Positions 1 through 6,216 of a stretch of 22,387 nucleotides of DNA are shown here, one piece after another (within the stretch, counting starts at the first letter, position 1; the number at the start of each line of letters is the position of its first letter). Under the pieces are notes generated by a model. That model did no database searches. It was not told the origin of the DNA and saw nothing but the letters and a program-made list of their open reading frames with translations. Source of the DNA: an uncultured Coriobacteriaceae bacterium (GTDB taxonomy: Bacteria; Actinomycetota; Coriobacteriia; Coriobacteriales; Atopobiaceae). Location: the NCBI GenBank assembly GCA_900552935.1, contig USBN01000022.1:1-22387 (forward strand), read 5' to 3'. A program made the position numbers and the translations under genes.

Positions 1-48
1 GAGAAATTTCATAAGCCTGCGCTTCAGATTACTTTTGCAAAATTTCTC
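1..48. repeat. 9-bp inverted repeat upstream of nadB
   Basis: GAGAAATTT at 1-9 is exactly complementary to AAATTTCTC at 40-48, with a 30-nt loop. It lies 39 bases before the nadB start, in the low-GC part of the window. It could be an operator, the end of a longer leader structure, or the tail of an upstream terminator; the window edge cuts off the context. No known NAD-regulator box is recognised with certainty. Confidence 0.35.
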
Positions 49-87
49 TGTACACCAAATTTATCCGTGAAAAAAGGACCATCAATT

Positions 88-1428
88 ATGAAAACAGATA
101 TCCTCATCGCAGGAAGCGGCTGCTCCGGTCTTTACTGTGCCCTCCAGCTTCCCCGCGACAAAAAAATCACCGTCATCACCAAGTCCGACCTTACCAGTAA
201 CGATTCCTTTCTCGCTCAGGGCGGCATGTGCATGCTGAAAGAACAGTCCGACTATGACAGCTTTTTCGAAGACACCATGAAAGCCGGACACTACGAAAAT
301 GACAAAAAATCCGTAGAGATCATGATTAAAACCTCCCCGGAGGTTGTCAGGGATCTTGTCTCTTACGGTGCCCAGTTCGAGCGAAACGAAGACGGCAGCC
401 TTGCCTACACCAAAGAAGGCGCCCATTCCACCAACCGTATTATTTTCCACGAGGATGTAACCGGAAAAGAGATCACCAGCACCCTGCTCCGCGAAGTCCA
501 GAAGCTTTCCAATGTAGAACTTCTGGAATACACAACCCTGGTTGATATTCTGGAAAAAGACAACCACTGCTACGGCGCTGTGATCCGCCGTCCAGATGGT
601 TCCCTTGACACCGTTACTGCAACCTATACCGTTCTGGCCAGCGGAGGTGTAGGTGGACTTTACAGACATTCCACCAACTTCCGCCACCTTACCGGCGACG
701 CACTTGCTATTGCAGGTAAGCATAATATTGAACTGCAGAACCCGGATTACGTGCAGATTCACCCTACCACCTTCTACACCAGACATCCGGAAGACCGCAG
801 CTTTCTGATTTCCGAATCTGTCCGTGGCGAAGGTGCCAGACTTTACGACAAAAACATGAACCGTTTCGTAAACGAGCTGCTGCCCCGTGATCTTCTTTCC
901 CAGAAAATTCACGAACAGATGGCAAAAGACGACACCGACTTTGTCTGGGAAGACCTGCGCACCATCCCGGCAGAAACTCTCCGCCACCATTTTCCAAACA
1001 TTGTTGAACACTGCAGGGAAATGGGCTATGATGTTTTCAAAGAATGCATCCCTGTGGTTCCAGCACAGCACTACTTCATGGGCGGCGTGCGGGTTGACCG
1101 CGACTCCGCGACGACCATGCCCCACCTCTTCGCCGCTGGTGAGGCCAGTTGCAACGGCGTTCACGGCCACAACCGCCTCGCGAGCAACAGCCTGCTTGAG
1201 TCGCTCGTCTTCGCGCGCCGCGCCGCGCATAAGATGCTCACGGGCGAGAGCCTGCCTGTCGAGCTCGCGGGGTCTCCGGCGCTTGACGGCATGCATCGCG
1301 TCAATGGCGACGGCACGCTTGCCATCGACGAGCTTTGTGCCGAGGATGGTACGACGACGGAGGATACCGCCGTCTTTGGTGACGCCCCCGTCGACTTTGA
1401 CTCGATCATGCCCGAGAAGGAGGCGTAG
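88..1428 (+). CDS. nadB: L-aspartate oxidase, compositionally mosaic
   Basis: Flavoprotein that oxidises L-aspartate to iminoaspartate, which NadA condenses to quinolinate in de novo NAD synthesis. Seen: a dinucleotide-binding GSGCSG near residues 9-14, the AQGGM segment (43-47), GAHSTNRI (111-118), HPTTFY (225-230), SESVRGEGA (242-250), PAQHYFMGGV (325-334) and GHNRLASNSLLES (360-372). At 446 residues it lacks most of the C-terminal helical domain of the ~540-residue E. coli enzyme; this short form is, as I recall, common in clostridia. ATG 88 is preferred over GTG 67 because AAAAGGA at 72-78 is a well-spaced ribosome site for 88. nadC follows after 3 bases. Odd: up to about 1070 lysine is AAA 15 times and AAG 3 times and AGA arginine occurs; after about 1090 only AAG, GAG and CGC-type codons appear. 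The function call is secure; whether the gene exists in one genome as written is not. Confidence 0.93.
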   Translation: MKTDILIAGSGCSGLYCALQLPRDKKITVITKSDLTSNDSFLAQGGMCMLKEQSDYDSFFEDTMKAGHYENDKKSVEIMIKTSPEVVRDLVSYGAQFERNEDGSLAYTKEGAHSTNRIIFHEDVTGKEITSTLLREVQKLSNVELLEYTTLVDILEKDNHCYGAVIRRPDGSLDTVTATYTVLASGGVGGLYRHSTNFRHLTGDALAIAGKHNIELQNPDYVQIHPTTFYTRHPEDRSFLISESVRGEGARLYDKNMNRFVNELLPRDLLSQKIHEQMAKDDTDFVWEDLRTIPAETLRHHFPNIVEHCREMGYDVFKECIPVVPAQHYFMGGVRVDRDSATTMPHLFAAGEASCNGVHGHNRLASNSLLESLVFARRAAHKMLTGESLPVELAGSPALDGMHRVNGDGTLAIDELCAEDGTTTEDTAVFGDAPVDFDSIMPEKEA

Positions 1429-1431
1429 ACG

Positions 1432-2301
1432 ATGGATCCTATCGCCATGAAGCTCGTGGGAGACGACATCATTCTCCAGGCGCTCAGGGAGGACATCACA
1501 TTCGAGGACGTGAGCACTGCCTCCGTGTGCCCAGAACCTCGCGCCGCGGAGGTGCAGCTCATCGCAAAGGCGGAGGGCGTCATCGCCGGCCTCGACGTGT
1601 TTGGCCGCGCGTTTGCCCTCCTCGACCCCGCCACGCGCGTCGAGGCGACGGTTGCTGACGGCGACGTCGTGTCTGCGGGCCAGCGCCTCGCCACGGTCTA
1701 CGGAGACGCCCGCGTGCTGCTCGCTGGCGAGCGCGTCGCGCTCAACTTCCTGCAGCGCATGAGCGGCATCGCGACGTATACGCGTCGCATGGCCACAGCG
1801 CTCGAGGGTACGGACACCGTTCTCGTCGACACGCGTAAGACCACGCCTTGCCTGCGCGTGTTCGAGAAGGCCGCGGTGGAGATTGGCGGTGGTCGCAATC
1901 ATCGCTATAACCTCTCGACCGCCGTCATGCTCAAGGACAACCACATCGACGCGGCTGGTGGCGTCACGCAGGCTATCGAGGCCGCGCGCGCCCACGCGTC
2001 CTTTACCTGCACCGTTGAGGTTGAGTGCGAGAACCTCGAGATGGTTCGCGAGGCCGTCGAGGCCGGGGCGGACATCATCATGCTCGACAACATGGCTCAC
2101 GACGACATGGCCGAGGCAATCGCGCTCATCGGCGGACGCGCCAAGACCGAGGCCTCCGGCAACGTGGACGCCGAGAACATCCGCGCCCTCGCCGACCTCG
2201 GCGTTGACTTCATCAGCTCTGGCGCCCTCACGCACTCCGCGCCAATCCTCGACCTGTCCCTCAAGCACCTGAGGATGCTGGACGATGGCGAGGGCTGCTA
2301 A
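1432..2301 (+). CDS. nadC: Nicotinate-nucleotide pyrophosphorylase (carboxylating)
   Basis: Quinolinate phosphoribosyltransferase: turns quinolinate and PRPP into nicotinate mononucleotide, CO2 and pyrophosphate, the step after NadA in NAD synthesis; cytosolic. The 289-residue length is normal for the family. Visible signatures are GERVALNFLQRMSG (99-112), DTRKTTP (133-139), GGGRNHR (152-158) and LKDNH (167-171) for substrate and phosphate binding, then EVECEN, IMLDNM, EASGNV and SSGALTHS along the barrel. The start is set by AAGGAGG at 1417-1423, eight bases before the ATG and inside the end of nadB, so the two are translationally close. Composition is uniformly high-GC, matching everything downstream. 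It overlaps niaR by 17 bases. Confidence 0.97.
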   Translation: MDPIAMKLVGDDIILQALREDITFEDVSTASVCPEPRAAEVQLIAKAEGVIAGLDVFGRAFALLDPATRVEATVADGDVVSAGQRLATVYGDARVLLAGERVALNFLQRMSGIATYTRRMATALEGTDTVLVDTRKTTPCLRVFEKAAVEIGGGRNHRYNLSTAVMLKDNHIDAAGGVTQAIEAARAHASFTCTVEVECENLEMVREAVEAGADIIMLDNMAHDDMAEAIALIGGRAKTEASGNVDAENIRALADLGVDFISSGALTHSAPILDLSLKHLRMLDDGEGC

Positions 2302-2848
2302 CGTGGGCGGCACCGAACGCAGGGCCGCCATCATCTCCGAGCTTGCTGCTGCGACCCAGCCGGTTTCTGGCAGCGCGCTCGCGAAGGCCGTTGGCGTGAG
2401 CCGGCAGGTCGTCGTCCAGGACATCGCGCTTCTGAGGGCGGACGGACATGACATCGTGGCCACGAGCCGCGGCTACGTGCTGCAAGAGGGCAAGGGGACC
2501 CCGCAGGTGCCCACGCGCCTTCTCAAGGTCCATCATGGCCCCGATGACCTGGAGGATGAGCTCACGACGATCGTCGACCTTGGCGGTGCCGTGCTGAACG
2601 TCATGGTCAACCACCGCGTCTACGGCAAGATCACGGCGGACCTCGACGTCAGGAATCGTCGCGACGTCGAGCGCTACCTCGAGAGCATCCGCACGGGGAA
2701 GAGCTTTCCGTTGATGACGGTGACGAGCGGCTACCACTTCCACCGCATTGCTGCGGAGACCGAGGCGCAGCTCGATGAAATAGAGCAGGCCCTGCGCGAG
2801 AAGGGCTATCTCGCACAGGTCCTGCCCTACGAGGACGATTTGCAGTAG
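2285..2848 (+). CDS. niaR: NiaR-type repressor of NAD biosynthesis (HTH plus 3H domain)
   Basis: Niacin-responsive transcriptional repressor; in Firmicutes and Thermotoga this family represses nad and niacin-uptake genes when nicotinate is bound. An N-terminal winged HTH (about 10-66, with SGSALAKAVGVSRQVVVQDI) is followed by a 3H domain. The metal site known from Thermotoga NiaR (His79, Glu87, His146, His148) is matched here with identical spacing by H84, E92, H151 and H153, in HHGPDD and YHFHR. The length of 187 residues fits the family. GAGGA at 2271-2275 supports the ATG at 2285, which overlaps the end of nadC. Its place as third gene after nadB-nadC suggests an autoregulated NAD operon. 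It converges on the flavodoxin gene with only 15 bases between. Confidence 0.95.
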   Translation: MARAANVGGTERRAAIISELAAATQPVSGSALAKAVGVSRQVVVQDIALLRADGHDIVATSRGYVLQEGKGTPQVPTRLLKVHHGPDDLEDELTTIVDLGGAVLNVMVNHRVYGKITADLDVRNRRDVERYLESIRTGKSFPLMTVTSGYHFHRIAAETEAQLDEIEQALREKGYLAQVLPYEDDLQ

Positions 2849-2863
2849 GGGAGAGGCTTTCGC

Positions 2864-3283
2864 CTATGCGAGGGCGGCGCCAAGGGCGCGACAGGCCTCG
2901 AGGGCTTCGTCGTCAGGCTCGAGGTTGGCGATGACAGTGTCAACGACCTCGGCACCGTCTCCCTCGGTGCGCTCGCGCCAGGCGTCCATCCAGTCGCCGG
3001 TGCCCCAGTCGTAGCTGCCAAACAGGCCGACCTTCTTGCCGGAGAGCTCGTCTTCGATGCTTTCGAACATGGGCTCGAACTCGTCCTCCTCGAGGGATTC
3101 GTCGCCCATGGCCGGGCATCCGAATGCGACGGCGTCAAAACCTGCCAGGGCATCTGCGGAGAAGTCCGCCGCCTGGATCTCCTCGACCTCGGCGCCAGCG
3201 CCGCGCGCTCCTTCCGCGGCGGCGCCCGCCATGGTCTCGGTGTTGCCCGTGCCGCTCCAGAAGACGACTGCGATCTTGCTCAT
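2864..3283 (-). CDS. Short-chain flavodoxin
   Basis: A 139-residue FMN-binding electron carrier of the short-chain flavodoxin class, likely a low-potential donor in anaerobic metabolism and a substitute for ferredoxin under low iron. SGTGNTE at 10-16 is the FMN phosphate loop. GSYDWGTGDW at 89-98 is the 90s loop with an aromatic (Y91) stacking on the flavin, and GCPAMGDE (55-62) is the 60s loop. The middle is strongly acidic, as usual for flavodoxins. AAAGGA a few bases before the ATG supports the start. It lies 62 bases downstream of the DUF3793 gene on the same strand, so the two are probably co-transcribed. Which flavodoxin it corresponds to (fldA or other) cannot be told from this window. 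Confidence 0.93.
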   Translation of the reverse strand: MSKIAVVFWSGTGNTETMAGAAAEGARGAGAEVEEIQAADFSADALAGFDAVAFGCPAMGDESLEEDEFEPMFESIEDELSGKKVGLFGSYDWGTGDWMDAWRERTEGDGAEVVDTVIANLEPDDEALEACRALGAALA

Positions 3284-3303
3284 GGTCTGTCCTTTCGTAT
3301 GCC

Positions 3304-3320
3304 AACCCGCCTGTCGGGTT
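3304..3320. other. Small hairpin between DUF3793 and flavodoxin genes
   Basis: AACCCG at 3304-3309 pairs perfectly with CGGGTT at 3315-3320 around a 5-nt loop. It sits 21 bases upstream of the flavodoxin start and has no T-tract on the minus strand, so it looks more like an intercistronic stability or attenuation element than a full terminator. Confidence 0.35.
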
Positions 3321-3345
3321 TGGATTCGTTGATGTGGCTGGAGGC

Positions 3346-4065
3346 CTATGCCGCGACGGTCATGCTTGTCAGCTCCGCGAGCGTTGCCCCGCGACCAAGC
3401 ATCGCCTCACAATCCCTTGTGCAGCGCTTATATCTCGCGAAGCACGCCTCGGCGCTCTCCTGATCGGAGTAGACCTTCCAGCAGCCGCAACACAGGTAGT
3501 CGCGGCCCTCATGCTCGATGAAGGCCATGACGTCGTCATAGGGATAGCCGAGGAAGAGCCCCACCTCGTGGGGGAATCCTCCGTTGGCACTGCACCGCTG
3601 ACGGTTCTCGAGCTTGCGGCCCAGATGCGCGATCGCTGCTTCGAGCCAGCCGGAGCCTGTCGTCTCATAGCCCCACGAGAACATCGTCGCGGCGGCGCGC
3701 GGTGCAGAGAGTTCGCGCGCGAGAAGCTGTGGCCGATATACGAGTACGAGCGCGCCGCAGCTCCTGCGAGCGAGTACGCGCACGTGAACGCTCGTGCCTG
3801 CAAGCTGGCGATTTGCGCGCGCGACGAGTGCGTCGAGGCGGGCGTTGCGTAGCCGTGATGGGCCCTGCTCGCTGGTTGACTGGCCCGATGCGCCCCGCGT
3901 GCCGGGCGCCTGCCGCGAGCGATCCTGCTCGCCGGTTGATTGTTGTTTCTCGTGCTGTGCGAAGTCGCCGGGCACGTTAAATAGGCATGCGGGCTTGATG
4001 CCCACTAGCGTGGGCGAGCAATGTTTGACGATGGCGCGCTCGAATCCATTTCCATCCAGCGTCAT
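3346..4065 (-). CDS. DUF3793 family protein
   Basis: Function unknown. The family occurs in anaerobic gut Firmicutes and Coriobacteriia and, as I recall, is often found beside flavodoxin or iron-transport genes. Recognisable parts are the N-terminal FERAIVKHCSPTLVGIKPACLF (8-29), a central G-W-rich part, and the C-terminal FPHEVGLFLGYP (164-175) followed by HEGRDYLCCGCWKVYS and CFARYKRC. Cysteines are many (16, 27, 192, 193, 195 and others), so metal or cofactor binding is possible, but no standard ligand motif is clear. Odd: residues about 38-73 are a polar, low-complexity insertion in which QSTGEQDRSR (42-51) is repeated as QSTSEQGPSR (62-71). GAGGGA ahead of the ATG supports the start. It precedes the flavodoxin gene on the same strand. 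Confidence 0.85.
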   Translation of the reverse strand: MTLDGNGFERAIVKHCSPTLVGIKPACLFNVPGDFAQHEKQQSTGEQDRSRQAPGTRGASGQSTSEQGPSRLRNARLDALVARANRQLAGTSVHVRVLARRSCGALVLVYRPQLLARELSAPRAAATMFSWGYETTGSGWLEAAIAHLGRKLENRQRCSANGGFPHEVGLFLGYPYDDVMAFIEHEGRDYLCCGCWKVYSDQESAEACFARYKRCTRDCEAMLGRGATLAELTSMTVAA

Positions 4066-4092
4066 GCCTGCTCCCTCAAAATAGTCAGCCGC

Positions 4093-4143
4093 AGTTAACT
4101 ATGGTGCAAAGAGTAGCCGTAAAGTTAGACAAGGTCAACTAAC
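4093..4143 (-). promoter_or_regulatory. Putative promoter and operator of the DUF3793-flavodoxin unit
   Basis: On the minus strand TTGACC (4138-4133) and TACTCT (4115-4110) are 17 bases apart, a plausible though weak-10 promoter. The perfect palindrome AGTTAACT (4093-4100) lies just past the expected transcription start. AGTTAGAC (4123-4130) and GTCAACTAAC (4134-4143) form a second, imperfect inverted pair (TTAG...CTAA) over the -35. Two inverted elements of similar sequence around one promoter suggest a dimeric repressor; a DtxR- or Fur-like iron regulator would fit the downstream genes, but that is a guess. Confidence 0.4.
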
Positions 4144-4229
4144 GAGGGCAGCACGACTGGGAACTGAGTGCCGAGCGCGCGCTGCCTTCGAGAACACCAC
4201 CTCGTCACGAGCTGGAAACCCGACTGCGT

Positions 4230-4235
4230 TACAAT
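4230..4235 (+). promoter_or_regulatory. Possible -10 element of the ACT-gltA operon
   Basis: TACAAT at 4230-4235 matches five of six -10 consensus bases and lies 37 bases ahead of the ATG at 4273. No good -35 is found at 16-18 bases upstream, so this is only a candidate. Confidence 0.3.
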
Positions 4236-4272
4236 TGCGAGCTACATCGGCCACCAGAATGTGAGGGACACC

Positions 4273-4572
4273 ATGAGTGACGAGACCACGAACGCTAACA
4301 CCACGTCCAACCGCGCCATTGTCTCCGTTCTTGGCGCAGACCGGTCCGGCATCGTTGCCGCAGTCGCAGGTCTGCTCGCAGAGCGTAATGTCAACATCCT
4401 CGACATCTCCCAGACGATCCTCCAGGGTCTGTTTACGATGACGACCCTCGTCGACCTAGGTGATGCCGACTTCGCGGAAATCCATGTCGGTCTCGATGAG
4501 CTTGCCAAGCAGCTTGGCGTGCAGATCACGATTCAGCGCGAGGATGTCTTCAAGTTCATGTATCGCCTGTAA
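4273..4572 (+). CDS. Small ACT-domain protein (UPF0237/ACT_6 type)
   Basis: A 99-residue single ACT domain: RAIVSVLGADRSGIVA at the first strand and helix, LLAERNVNILDISQTI in the middle, and a C-terminal FKFMYRL. ACT domains of this class (PF13740-like) bind small ligands, often amino acids, and act as dimeric sensors; the specific role of this family is not established. The start at 4273 is chosen because GAGGGA at 4263-4268 precedes it and similarity to the family begins about ten residues in; an upstream reading extension to 4168 looks non-coding. The gene ends 9 bases before citrate synthase and the AAGGAA of that gene overlaps its stop codon, so the two are co-translated. UPF0237 genes usually sit by a DUF711/PFL-family gene, so this neighbour is unusual. 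Confidence 0.88.
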   Translation: MSDETTNANTTSNRAIVSVLGADRSGIVAAVAGLLAERNVNILDISQTILQGLFTMTTLVDLGDADFAEIHVGLDELAKQLGVQITIQREDVFKFMYRL

Positions 4573-4581
4573 GGAAGTGTC

Positions 4582-6075
4582 ATGGCGATTTTCTCATCGC
4601 ACCTAACGCCCCGCAGTGCTCGCGAGCGAGTCGCGCGTCGCATCCTGTCGACGGACGACACCTCGGCACTCCTGAGCGCCACGGATGTCACCCCCATGCC
4701 CTCGGACGAGGTCGCGCTCGGCCGTCCCGCGGAGAGCGAAGGCCTCTACGAGGGCTATGCCAAGGTCGACAAGCTGCCGGAGGAGATGTTCCGCGAGTAC
4801 GACGTCAAGCGCGGCCTGCGCAACGCCGACGGCTCGGGCGTGCTCGTGGGTCTCACGACCATCTCGGACGTTCACGGCTACAACAAGGTCGATGGTAAGG
4901 TCGTTCCTGACGAGGGTGACCTTATCATCCGCGGCTACCACCTCGAAGACCTCGTCTCGCAGACGCATGGTGCCGGTCGCTTTGGCTACGAGGAGATAGC
5001 GTACCTGCTCATCTCCGGTCGCCTGCCTAGTGCGGGCGAGCTTGCGGACTTCAACGCTCGCATCGATTCCCGCCGCGAGCTGCCCACCGGCTATCTGAGC
5101 CTGTTCCCGCGCACGACGGAGTCGAGCTCCATCATGAACGTGCTCGCGCGTTCGACACTGCTGCTCTACGCCTTCGATGAGTGTCCTGACAACACGGGGC
5201 ACCAGCATGAGGTCGATGTGGCCTTGTCGCTTCTCGCGCGCCTGCCGCGTATCGCGGCTATCGCCCACGAGGCTTCCGTCTCCGCGCGCGCCGGCGAGAA
5301 GCTGCTCGTTCCCCCCGTCCGCGAGGGCTATTCCATGGCGGAGACGGTCCTGGACGTCCTGCGTGGCGCCGATGGCTTCACGCGTGAGGAAGCCATGATG
5401 CTCGACGTCATGCTCATGCTCCATGCGGAGCACGGCGGCGGCAACAACTCGACGTTCACCTGTCGCGTGCTTTCGAGCTCGGGCACGGATGCCTACTCGA
5501 CCTACGCCGCTGCTATGGGTTCGCTCAAGGGTCCCAAGCACGGTGGCGCCAACTCCAAGGTTGGTGCCATGATCGAGGACGTGGCCGCCCACGTCGAGCG
5601 CTGGGATGATGACGACGAGCTTGCGAGCTATCTCGAGAAGCTCGCGACGAAGCAGGCGTTCGATCAGACGGGGCTCATCTATGGCATGGGCCACGCGGTC
5701 TATACCAAGAGCGATCCGCGTGCTCGCCTCGTGAAGCGCTATGCGCGCAATCTGGCTACCACAAAGGGCTGCGAGGATAAGCTCGCCCTCATCGAGGGCA
5801 TCGAGCGTCTGACCCCCGAGGTCATCCATAGCGTGCGTGGGACGAACAAGCCCATTTGCGCCAATATCGACCTGTACACGGGCTTTATCTACTCGATGCT
5901 GGGCGTGCCGTCCGATCTCTACACGCCCATCTTCGCCATGGCGCGTCTTGCCGGCTGGACAGCTCATCGCATGGAGGAGCTCTACGGCTGCGGCCGCATC
6001 ATCCGCCCGGCGTACAACTCCGTCGTTGGCCGCAAGGAGTATGTGCCCATCGAGGAGCGCGGTGGCCAGAAGTAG
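4582..6075 (+). CDS. gltA: Citrate (or 2-methylcitrate) synthase
   Basis: Condenses oxaloacetate with acetyl-CoA to citrate, probably feeding glutamate synthesis in an anaerobe with a partial TCA cycle. It belongs to the clostridial-type branch: VKRGLRNADGSGVLVGLT (75-92) is a typical N-terminal block. The catalytic triad regions are visible: the His-containing HAEHGGGNN (281-289), H320 in KGPKHGGAN and D430 in NIDLYTGF; GMGHAVYTKSDPRA (368-381) carries the substrate-binding His and Arg. At 497 residues it has about 50 extra N-terminal residues of low similarity; the start is nevertheless supported by AAGGAA at 4571-4576 and tight coupling to the ACT gene. Methylcitrate synthase activity cannot be excluded, but no prp genes are present. 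Confidence 0.95.
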   Translation: MAIFSSHLTPRSARERVARRILSTDDTSALLSATDVTPMPSDEVALGRPAESEGLYEGYAKVDKLPEEMFREYDVKRGLRNADGSGVLVGLTTISDVHGYNKVDGKVVPDEGDLIIRGYHLEDLVSQTHGAGRFGYEEIAYLLISGRLPSAGELADFNARIDSRRELPTGYLSLFPRTTESSSIMNVLARSTLLLYAFDECPDNTGHQHEVDVALSLLARLPRIAAIAHEASVSARAGEKLLVPPVREGYSMAETVLDVLRGADGFTREEAMMLDVMLMLHAEHGGGNNSTFTCRVLSSSGTDAYSTYAAAMGSLKGPKHGGANSKVGAMIEDVAAHVERWDDDDELASYLEKLATKQAFDQTGLIYGMGHAVYTKSDPRARLVKRYARNLATTKGCEDKLALIEGIERLTPEVIHSVRGTNKPICANIDLYTGFIYSMLGVPSDLYTPIFAMARLAGWTAHRMEELYGCGRIIRPAYNSVVGRKEYVPIEERGGQK

Positions 6076-6100
6076 GCCCGCCCCTCGCGACGGGCTTCTT
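6076..6100 (+). terminator. Weak hairpin directly after gltA
   Basis: GCCCG (6076-6080) and CGGGC (6091-6095) can pair around a 10-nt loop and are followed by TTCTT. The stem is short; it may be the first of two tandem terminators, the stronger being at 6156. Confidence 0.35.
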
Positions 6101-6155
6101 GGCGGTTCCCCGTGATGTCCCTCCCGCGACGACGATCACTCGCACGTACGAAAAT

Positions 6156-6191
6156 AGCGGCGGCACCCCTCGCTTGGGATGCCGCCGCTTT
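6156..6191. terminator. Bidirectional terminator between gltA and kup
   Basis: AGCGGCGGCA (6156-6165) is fully complementary to TGCCGCCGCT (6180-6189), a 10-bp GC-rich stem with a 14-nt loop. It is followed by TTT on the plus strand and by ATTTTC on the minus strand. Position between two converging genes fits shared use. Confidence 0.8.
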
Positions 6192-6216
6192 GCATGAAGC
6201 GGGTTAGACGGAGACG

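Noticed and set aside
82..2463. A 793-residue open frame on the minus strand across nadB, nadC and part of niaR
   Set aside because: It is antisense to three well-supported genes, has no family signature, and arises from GC-rich codon structure plus few stops.
3124..3852. 242-residue plus-strand frame opposite flavodoxin and DUF3793
   Set aside because: Antisense to genes with recognised families and ribosome sites; no own signature.
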